This document shows positions 17,523 to 24,587 of a stretch of DNA of 64,000 nt, one piece after another. A program made the position numbers and the translations under genes. The notes beneath the pieces are model-generated. The model was not told the DNA's origin and did no database searches. It worked only from the letters and a program-made list of their open reading frames with translations. This stretch comes from Lewinellaceae bacterium (lineage in GTDB: Bacteria; Bacteroidota; Bacteroidia; Chitinophagales; Saprospiraceae). How positions within the stretch are numbered: the stretch's first letter is position 1; each line of letters opens with the position of its first letter. The stretch covers positions 2,108,001 through 2,172,000 of the forward strand of contig JACJXW010000004.1 of the NCBI GenBank assembly GCA_020636405.1, read 5' to 3'.

Positions 17523-18479
17523 CTAAAAGCCAAAAAAAGGTAAACGCCCATCTCCCTTCCCATCCTTCCCGCCGAATACGGTATGGTGCGGCGTCTGTAG
17601 CAAGGCCGCGCCGGGGTCCAGGTTGGCTTTGATCCGCTCAAAGAATTCGTCGTAGTTGGCAAAGGCGCCTTCTTCCAGGGCCTTCAGTACGCTCCGGGTA
17701 AAATAGCCCTGGGGCGGGTCGCTTTCGGTATCCTCGAAGGACGATTGCTGGTCCAGGCAGCCGGAAAACAACCGGACCCTGGCCTTCACTACGGGGCGGG
17801 GCTCATCCGGGCGAAGCTGAAGGCCGTCGTAAAAGTCTTTGTGGGTGCGATAGGTAAAACCCAGGGTGGCGCGCGGCACAATCCGGGGTTGCATGCCCTC
17901 CTGCCCGGCAGTCAGGGTTTCCTCCAGGCCTTTGCTGACGGTGCCACTGTGGCAGCTGTCGGAAAAGATCAGGATGTTGACGCCTTCCTGGAATTCAGCC
18001 CAGAGCGCCCACAATTCATCGTCCAACAGCTGTTTATCGTACAGGCACCAGGTTTCGTCCCGGTTGTCGGAGACGGCTTCGGTGGAGGCGGGCTCCTCAC
18101 CGAAGGAAAACCCTTTAGCGCCCAATTCTTGCTTTTGACTCTTTGATGGGCTGGCCAGCACCAGGTCCGCATCTTCCAGCTCATCGCCGCTGACGTCCCG
18201 CACCTGGCTGCCGTGCCCGGAATAGGTGAGCAGGAAGTGGCCGCCGGGCGGAAGGGTGCGCGCGGCTTCCCGGATGGCTGCTTGTACGGCCTTCCGCGTT
18301 GCTTGCCGGGTGAGCAGGGCACTGGCCTGAAAGCCATGTGCGGTGGCCATGGCTTTCATCGCCAGAGCGTCGGATTCGCAGCCGTCGAGCTCTCCTTTCC
18401 AGCCTTTATCTTTACTGGACAGGTAATGGCCCGGGTCTACTTCGTTGATGCCGATGTGCAGCGAGATCTTGTTGGACAT
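17523..18479 (-). CDS. caspase family (C14, metacaspase-like) protease, copy 1
   Basis: 318 residues from the ATG at 18479 (an upstream TTG at 18494 is less likely). Start MSNKISLHIGINEVDPGHY parallels the paralog at 15320-16186. Catalytic His89 lies in YSGHGSQ and Cys176 in SDSCHSGT. Between them is an insertion (about 108-138, Lys/Ser/Glu-rich) absent in the paralog, in the position where caspases often carry activation loops. DETWCLYDKQLLDDEL and the C-terminal FGGKDG are shared with the paralog. A cytosolic single-domain protease, probably specific for basic P1 residues by analogy with metacaspases. It lies 39 bp after the acidic-repeat gene and before patatin, in the same direction. Confidence 0.9.
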   Translation of the reverse strand: MSNKISLHIGINEVDPGHYLSSKDKGWKGELDGCESDALAMKAMATAHGFQASALLTRQATRKAVQAAIREAARTLPPGGHFLLTYSGHGSQVRDVSGDELEDADLVLASPSKSQKQELGAKGFSFGEEPASTEAVSDNRDETWCLYDKQLLDDELWALWAEFQEGVNILIFSDSCHSGTVSKGLEETLTAGQEGMQPRIVPRATLGFTYRTHKDFYDGLQLRPDEPRPVVKARVRLFSGCLDQQSSFEDTESDPPQGYFTRSVLKALEEGAFANYDEFFERIKANLDPGAALLQTPHHTVFGGKDGKGDGRLPFFGF

Positions 18480-18518
18480 AGATGGGTGTTTCAATGGGTT
18501 TAAGTGTATATCAGGAAA

Positions 18519-19076
18519 TTAGCGGACGTCATCCTCCTCGTCGTCGTCAAAGTCATCCTTGAAATCATCTTTATAGCCGCCGGACATTTCAGTAGTGCCT
18601 ATCTTCCCGCCGCCTTCTTTAAAGTCGTCTTTGAAAGCGCCCGACATTTCTTCAAGCTGGTCCTCCGAAGCGCTGCCTTTTTCCAGATCGTCTTTGTAGG
18701 CGCCGGACATTTTTTTAACCCTCTCCTCCGGCCGGCCGTCGTCCAACTTGTCTTTGTAGGCGCTTATCGAAGCCGTCTCCTTGCGTTCGTCAAAGCGCAT
18801 TTTGGCCGGCCCTAGGGACAAGGAACGCTCTGCCAGGGAGACGAAGGCTTCCACTTCCAATCCATCGCCTTCCCAGGCTTCCGGATTTTTCTTACGGGCC
18901 TCCGACAAGTGCCGGCAAAACGCCTGCATCTGGCCTTGCTGGCCCATGATCTCCATCAGGCGCGCCACTTTGGATTGGCCTTCCATGCTATCGATGTTGA
19001 CGATGGCCTCTTCCTGTCCCGCAATCCTAATGGCCAGTTTGCCATCTTTCCGGAAATAAAATTGTTTGCTTTCCAT
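18519..19076 (-). CDS. acidic protein with four MSGAYKDD-type repeats, caspase-cluster component
   Basis: 185 residues, no recognised family. Residues 1-100 look like a small folded domain (FYFRKDGKLAIRIAG, then helices). The C-terminal 85 residues are disordered-looking and contain four copies of a motif about 20 residues apart: ISAYKDKL (104-111), MSGAYKDDL (123-131), MSGAFKDDF (144-152) and MSGGYKDDF (164-172), ending in an Asp/Glu run. A fifth copy forms the C-terminus of the 70-residue membrane protein of the same cluster. The invariant Lys before Asp would suit a metacaspase-like protease cutting after basic residues. It lies between the NACHT-WD40 gene (54 bp) and a caspase gene (39 bp). 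Possible substrate, scaffold or inhibitor of the caspases; all three are hypotheses. Confidence 0.75.
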   Translation of the reverse strand: MESKQFYFRKDGKLAIRIAGQEEAIVNIDSMEGQSKVARLMEIMGQQGQMQAFCRHLSEARKKNPEAWEGDGLEVEAFVSLAERSLSLGPAKMRFDERKETASISAYKDKLDDGRPEERVKKMSGAYKDDLEKGSASEDQLEEMSGAFKDDFKEGGGKIGTTEMSGGYKDDFKDDFDDDEEDDVR

Positions 19077-19130
19077 GGTTTTGAGTTTTATGGGTTAAAA
19101 AATGGAGGCCTTGCGGTTGTGCTTTCTTAT

Positions 19131-22100
19131 TTACAGTCTGGCCCCGTATAATTTCAACAACTCCCACTCCCGGTCGGTTAACGGTTCGGTCCATCGGGCC
19201 TGGGTAAAATCCAGTCCCCGGACCCACAGTCCCGGTATATTTTCCAATGTCCAGTTGCAGTCTCCGGTGTCCAGGTTCCACTGGCGGGTCGTCGAATCCT
19301 GGGAGGCGGAATAGAGCACTTGCCGGCCCATCCTGTACCGGGCGGCGATGATGCTTTTGCGGTGGCCTTTGAATACTTGCTCCGATCCGGCGGCGTCGAG
19401 TGCTCTTGCCGGAGCTTCCCTGATCTGCCATTGCCGGATCTCCTTACTTTTTCGGGTGCAGCAGAGGGCCCTTTGTTTATCCGGGCTGTAACCGACGAAC
19501 AGGACCATGGGCTGGCCGGCCAGGGTGTGCGTCCACAGCGGAGTGTCTTCCTCCCTTTCGGTATCCCATTCTTTCAGGTTACCGCCTTTGGTACCACCCG
19601 AGAGGATATACCGGCCGTCGAAGGCGATGGTGTATACCCGGTCATCGTGGTTGAAGGTGCGGAGCGGGGCGTCAGGAGGGGTATCTCCGGCCTGCCACAG
19701 GTTGATCATTCCCTGGCGGTGGCTGACGGCAAAGCGGTGGTCGCCCGGAATCGGGCTGAAGGCAACATGGGTGATCGCTTCGCCAAGTTTCGGATACCGG
19801 ATGGGCTCCTGCTCCTCGTCCAGTAGCGGCCAGAGCAAGAGGTTACCTTTCACATCGGCCGACACCACTTGTCCGGTCTCTTGCTTAATGTCGAGTGAAC
19901 TGACGGTTACCGGGTGCCCGGTGAAGCTCCGGATGCATATGCCATCCATATTCCAGACCTGGATGACGCCCCATTCCCCGCCAGAGACCAGGAGCAGTCC
20001 GTCCGGGCCCTGATAGGAGGCCAGGGTGTAAACCGGCGCTTCGCCCTTGAAGATCTTTTCCAGGCGGGGTTGCCCGTTGTCCTCCACCCATCGTTGCAGG
20101 GAATTGTCTTCCGAGCCGAGAATGAACCCGGAGCCATCCGGGAGGACCGCCACATCGTTGACCGGGCTGGCCTCCGGTTTGAAGGTATGAACGGGTTGTC
20201 CCCCGGTGGTGGCCCATCGTTTGACGGTGGCGTCCCGCGAGCCCGAGAAGAATTCCTTGCCGTTCGGGTGGAAAACGACCGTGGTGACCTGGCGGGCATG
20301 GCCGCGGAAGACCTGGGTTTCGAAGCACTCGAGATCCTCTTCCTGCCCTTTGACGGACCATTCGTGCACATCGTCGTCGAAGCCGGCCGCAAGGATGTCT
20401 TTTCCGGTTGGGCTGTACGCCACTTCGAGGATGGGCTTATCCTTCTCTTTTGCTGGCCGAAAATCATGCAGGAGCTCCCGGGTGTCGATCGACCATTCCT
20501 TCAGGTTGCCATTTTGGGAACCGGTAAGGATCTTTTTCCCACAAGGGCTGAAGGCCAATGTGGTGACCCCCCGTTCTTTAAACTCGCCCAGAAGAGTGCC
20601 ATTCTCGGTGGACCATTCTTTCAAATTGCCGTTCGCTGAACTGGCCAGGACGGATCGCCCTCCCTTGAAGTAGGCTACCACCTGAAAGGGTTCCTGGTTG
20701 GCCTTTTTATTTTCTGCCTCCTTCGCGTCTACTTTTTCCATACCGGTTATTCTCCCGGAGGAGTGATAACTGCGGATCATTTTCCCCGATTCGACGGACC
20801 ATTCTCTGGTCGATTCGTCCTCAGAAGTGGATAATACCCGTTTGCCGTCCGGGTGGTAGGCCACCGAGGTGACGGGCCCTTCGTGCCCTCTGAACACCTG
20901 CAGGCACTGGCCTGTTTCCACCGACCACTCGATCAGTTTGCCGTCGGCCGATGCGGAGATGATCCGCCGGCTGTCGGGGCTGAAGGCGATATCATTAACG
21001 CGCCTGGTGTGGCCGTGGACGTTGTGGAAGGTGCGCAGGTACTGGTTGGTGGCCAGCAGCCACAACTTGACCGTATTGTCCTGTGAAGCGGTAGCGAGGA
21101 ATTGGCCATCGGGGCTGATCCGGACGCGGGTGATATCGGCGCCGTGCCCCTGCGGGAACCACTGCTTGGGAGAAAAACGGCAGTGGGCCCATTCGCTGTG
21201 TACGGCCTCGCCATCGCGGGTATTGCCGATGCATTCAATGCCGTTGAAGTCGAAGCCTTCCAGCAGGAGGTTCGACAGGTTGGCTCCGGCGAGGGTGCCC
21301 CGCACGTCTTTCCAAACGGACAGGATGTTCCATACGATCCATCCGATATCCCCGGGGTCGAAGTTGCCCCGGCATTGGTGAAGCGCTTCCTCCAGCACCG
21401 TTTTTTTATGATGTGCGGCCCAGGTTTTGCCCGCAGGTACCTGCCGGGGAGTATTGTCGTGTTCTCCGATGACTTCCCCCAGCATTTTTCGGATTGGTGC
21501 GGGTAATATCCGGCCTTTCAGGATGTGGGGCGGCTCGTTTTTTTCCATCGAGAGGTTGATCTCGTTGAGCAGGTGCCGGGCGACGAAGAACTCCTGGAAA
21601 CTCTGGTGCAGAAAGCGCAGCGTGCCGTTTTCCCAGGCGAGGGGAAACAGCTCCTGGTTAAAGTCGTCGGTGATCTTCTCGAAGCGCTCGATCTCCTCGG
21701 TTAAGGACAACTTTCCCAACTGAAGCGCCTGGAGGTATCTGCGGTACGCTTTGATGTGCTGCCGGTGGGTTTTGAACTCCTTGAGGAAATCGGGCTGGCA
21801 AAAGCGCACGAAAGCGTTGCTTATTACTTCTTCGAGAAGCTTTTCGTTGATTTCCAGCAGGCCCTTGCACTCCATCTCATAAGCGATGTAGGGCACCAGG
21901 TACTGAAGGAGAAAATGAAAACGGGCGCGAAAATCCGGCCTGGCCTGATTGCTTTCCTCAAACTTGGCCATCTTGTAGTCCACGAAGCTGCGGAGCAGCT
22001 CCCCGGGGCGGGTGATCTCCGCCGCCGGTTCTCCGAAAGGTGCTGCTGCCCGGCCTTTCTGTACTTCCACAAAAAGGGAGAGCATCATCGGGTTCCTCAA

Positions 22101-23081
22101 CAACTGGTCGAGGCGTGGATTGCCGGTGGGGAACGCTAAGCCGGCCTTACCCGCTTCTTCCAGGAAATATTGGATGCAGTAGTCCGTCAAAGGCTGCAAT
22201 TGGAGGGTGTGAAAACCGGTGGCAAAATTGTGGCTGCTCGGATAGCGGGAACTCACCAGCATCTGCGCGCCCTTTACCTGCTTGCCCCAATCTTCCTTGA
22301 GGTCGATCAGCAAAGGCGTAATGTCAGAGGTGACTTCGTTCAACCCATCCAGCAGCAGCAGCAGCTTCGGCCCCGCCTCCTTAGGGTGAGCATTTTCCAG
22401 CCAATCCCACAGGGCGGTTTCCTGTTCGTTCTCCAGGGACCGCTCTCCCAGGTAATACCGGCCGATGTAATGGGTGAGGAACTTTTCCTGCTCGTCGCGG
22501 GTCGACCGGTTGTATTCATTCAGGGAAACGTATATGGGGATGGAGTCGCTATCGGGCATATTGAGGTACTGGCCCCACAGCCACAGCATGGATACCGTTT
22601 TGCCCATCCCCTCGTTTCCGAGCAGGAAGGCATGGACTTTTTCCCGCGCCCAGAGGTGGGCCAGAAAGGGTGGGGTGAGGCCAGCTACTTCCGTGGTATT
22701 CTCTTCTTCCGCATCTATATCCTTATACTCGACTTCCACCTCCGCCAGAATGTGCTGGGAGATCTCCAGGTCCCGGAACCGGCCGGCCTCACCGGTCACC
22801 CGCTGGTGGAAATTCCTGGACCCCCGCCTCAACAGGGCGGGGATCTCCCGGGAGGTGATGCGTTTCGGCAAGCGGGTCAGCAACAACTCGATCGACTGCT
22901 CGACCAGGCCCTGGATGTCGGTAATGCCTTCCTCAAACTGGAGGCCCTGTGCCTGGAGTGCCTCCAGCCTGGCCAGTGCCTCCGGGTCGGAGCCCCGCCC
23001 GATATTGATGGTGGAATTCGCAACATCCTGGATGATGATGTTGCCTTCGCCGTCGACAAAAGCTTTGTTATTCGAATTCAT
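19131..23081 (-). CDS. NACHT-type STAND ATPase with C-terminal WD40 propellers
   Basis: 1316 residues. The N-terminus holds a short beta-prone motif (IIIQDVANSTINI, 15-27) of the kind found at the start of many Bacteroidota STAND and effector proteins, then a helical linker (about 30-130). The NACHT ATPase follows: Walker A GNEGMGKT (155-162) and Walker B LLLLLDGLNEV (240-250, Asp245), then SSRYP as sensor and a winged-helix/helical region to about 620, with a short pentapeptide-like stretch (LAGANLSNLLLEGFDFNG). From about residue 655 to the end there are about a dozen WD40 blades (ISPDGQFLATASQDNTVKLW and similar). STAND proteins oligomerise after ligand sensing by their repeats and recruit effectors. 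It follows the caspase gene by 15 bp in the same operon, which suggests that caspase as effector. Confidence 0.92.
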   Translation of the reverse strand: MNSNNKAFVDGEGNIIIQDVANSTINIGRGSDPEALARLEALQAQGLQFEEGITDIQGLVEQSIELLLTRLPKRITSREIPALLRRGSRNFHQRVTGEAGRFRDLEISQHILAEVEVEYKDIDAEEENTTEVAGLTPPFLAHLWAREKVHAFLLGNEGMGKTVSMLWLWGQYLNMPDSDSIPIYVSLNEYNRSTRDEQEKFLTHYIGRYYLGERSLENEQETALWDWLENAHPKEAGPKLLLLLDGLNEVTSDITPLLIDLKEDWGKQVKGAQMLVSSRYPSSHNFATGFHTLQLQPLTDYCIQYFLEEAGKAGLAFPTGNPRLDQLLRNPMMLSLFVEVQKGRAAAPFGEPAAEITRPGELLRSFVDYKMAKFEESNQARPDFRARFHFLLQYLVPYIAYEMECKGLLEINEKLLEEVISNAFVRFCQPDFLKEFKTHRQHIKAYRRYLQALQLGKLSLTEEIERFEKITDDFNQELFPLAWENGTLRFLHQSFQEFFVARHLLNEINLSMEKNEPPHILKGRILPAPIRKMLGEVIGEHDNTPRQVPAGKTWAAHHKKTVLEEALHQCRGNFDPGDIGWIVWNILSVWKDVRGTLAGANLSNLLLEGFDFNGIECIGNTRDGEAVHSEWAHCRFSPKQWFPQGHGADITRVRISPDGQFLATASQDNTVKLWLLATNQYLRTFHNVHGHTRRVNDIAFSPDSRRIISASADGKLIEWSVETGQCLQVFRGHEGPVTSVAYHPDGKRVLSTSEDESTREWSVESGKMIRSYHSSGRITGMEKVDAKEAENKKANQEPFQVVAYFKGGRSVLASSANGNLKEWSTENGTLLGEFKERGVTTLAFSPCGKKILTGSQNGNLKEWSIDTRELLHDFRPAKEKDKPILEVAYSPTGKDILAAGFDDDVHEWSVKGQEEDLECFETQVFRGHARQVTTVVFHPNGKEFFSGSRDATVKRWATTGGQPVHTFKPEASPVNDVAVLPDGSGFILGSEDNSLQRWVEDNGQPRLEKIFKGEAPVYTLASYQGPDGLLLVSGGEWGVIQVWNMDGICIRSFTGHPVTVSSLDIKQETGQVVSADVKGNLLLWPLLDEEQEPIRYPKLGEAITHVAFSPIPGDHRFAVSHRQGMINLWQAGDTPPDAPLRTFNHDDRVYTIAFDGRYILSGGTKGGNLKEWDTEREEDTPLWTHTLAGQPMVLFVGYSPDKQRALCCTRKSKEIRQWQIREAPARALDAAGSEQVFKGHRKSIIAARYRMGRQVLYSASQDSTTRQWNLDTGDCNWTLENIPGLWVRGLDFTQARWTEPLTDREWELLKLYGARL

Positions 23082-23096
23082 AAGTTTGTGGGGAAC

Positions 23097-24587
23097 TTAA
23101 GTATTCACTTTTTTGATCAGGTTAGCAATGGTTCGGATGCCGATGGCAACGCCTTCCCCCGGGTTGGCGACAATGTCAGCCACTTTGCCCAGAATGTCCG
23201 GCGCATTCTCTTTGAGGGCATCCAGCCATTTCCGGGCGTTGGTTTCCTTTTCCGGGTTCTTTTCCAGCTCTTTTTGGGCATTTTCGGTGCGGAATATCAA
23301 TAGGTCAGCATCGAGGCTAGGATCCGCTTCGGCCCTCTTTTTGATATCCGCCAGTATATCATTGAAAAGGCAGGCCAGGCCAGGGCCGGTGGTATGGGTG
23401 CTGTTATCAACCTCCAGGGAACTCCCTTCCCGGGCAGTGTTGGCATCTCTGCCCGCATGGGTACTGTTATCTGTGTTGGCCTGGTTTCCACTCTGGCTTA
23501 TGTGTATTTCTGAGTTCGTAATATCCTGATTGATGATGCCGAAAGCGGCGGATATGGTGGCATTATTCGTCTTAAAGGTATTCACAACCGACTGCGGCAC
23601 TGCTTCTAACTTTCCAGGCACGGGCAGGGGCGCACCGTCCTTGATCCCTTTGCCGCCCAGTAGTTTGGCCACGGGAAAGTTATCGCCATTCATGCGGAAG
23701 GTGGGGTGCTGGGATTCGCCCTTTAGCCGGCTTGCACTTTTGGGAACGGCGGCGGAAACATAGTCCATAACGCTAAGGATGCTGACCTCGGTGGCATCGG
23801 CAGTATGAGGCGCATGCCCGGTGAGGGCTTCGATGAGGTGATAGGTGAAAATGCTCATTTCTGGCTCATCCAGTATCCAGGATTTTTCTTCCCCCTGAGA
23901 AGACGCCAGTGTAGCCCGGCCATCACCAATGATGACATACCGTCCTTCTATCCCGGGAATCGGCTTGGAATCAGACTTTTTCGTTGTTGCACTGCCCGGA
24001 GGAGGAATGTTTTTCCCCAATTCTTCCCTGGCCGATTCATCGAGTACCGTTTTATCGGGGTCGGGCACAAAAACGGAGGGATTGGCAGCCCGCACCTTCA
24101 CCGTATCCAGGTTGATGGCTTTGGCCTGCGTTGCGCCGGCCTGGCAGCAATCCAGGATGAACATAAACCGTTTTGGGTTGATGCCGTTGATCTTTTTCTT
24201 TAGATAACCATCTGTTATCGACGAATCTGCCAGTTCGGCAGGGTCCAATTTAGCATCAAAAGGAATTAGCAGGTGTTCGCTCTCTCCATTCTCTTGAAAC
24301 CCGTGGCCGGAAAAGTAAAACAGGGCTGTGGCATCCTCGCTGGTATCGTTTTTGACCTTGCTGTCCAGCCAGTCCAGGCCTTTTTTTATGCCCTCCTTTG
24401 TAGCTTCCTTTCCCGTCAAAACGAATACATTTTCCGGATTATAAGCGCAATATTTGGGATTGATCAACACGTCCCGCACGGCATTGATGTCATTTTCCAC
24501 ATCTGGCAGCTGTGGTATGGCGAGGTCTTCCTGATCGCTGACCCCTACGAGCAAAGCGTATCCGTTTTCAAATTGATTATTGGCCAT
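23097..24587 (-). CDS. caspase family protease with NSxI-type motif and C-terminal helical domain
   Basis: 496 residues. N-terminal caspase domain (about 8-310): His95 in YFSGHGFQ and catalytic Cys148 in ILDCCQAG; it is more like the caspase/peptidase C14 group fused to signalling domains than the two small paralogs in the cluster. A linker at about 340-400 contains IINQDITNSEIHI (351-363), nearly the same as IIIQDVANSTINI at the N-terminus of the adjacent NACHT protein, followed by a Ser/Thr/Asn-rich stretch with two DNSTH words. The last 95 residues are helical (ACLFNDILADIKKRAE ... AIGIRTIANLIKK) and could be membrane-active or a death-fold-like module. Its ATG lies inside the 3' end of the histidine kinase gene (11-bp overlap), indicating translational coupling. 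Confidence 0.9.
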   Translation of the reverse strand: MANNQFENGYALLVGVSDQEDLAIPQLPDVENDINAVRDVLINPKYCAYNPENVFVLTGKEATKEGIKKGLDWLDSKVKNDTSEDATALFYFSGHGFQENGESEHLLIPFDAKLDPAELADSSITDGYLKKKINGINPKRFMFILDCCQAGATQAKAINLDTVKVRAANPSVFVPDPDKTVLDESAREELGKNIPPPGSATTKKSDSKPIPGIEGRYVIIGDGRATLASSQGEEKSWILDEPEMSIFTYHLIEALTGHAPHTADATEVSILSVMDYVSAAVPKSASRLKGESQHPTFRMNGDNFPVAKLLGGKGIKDGAPLPVPGKLEAVPQSVVNTFKTNNATISAAFGIINQDITNSEIHISQSGNQANTDNSTHAGRDANTAREGSSLEVDNSTHTTGPGLACLFNDILADIKKRAEADPSLDADLLIFRTENAQKELEKNPEKETNARKWLDALKENAPDILGKVADIVANPGEGVAIGIRTIANLIKKVNT

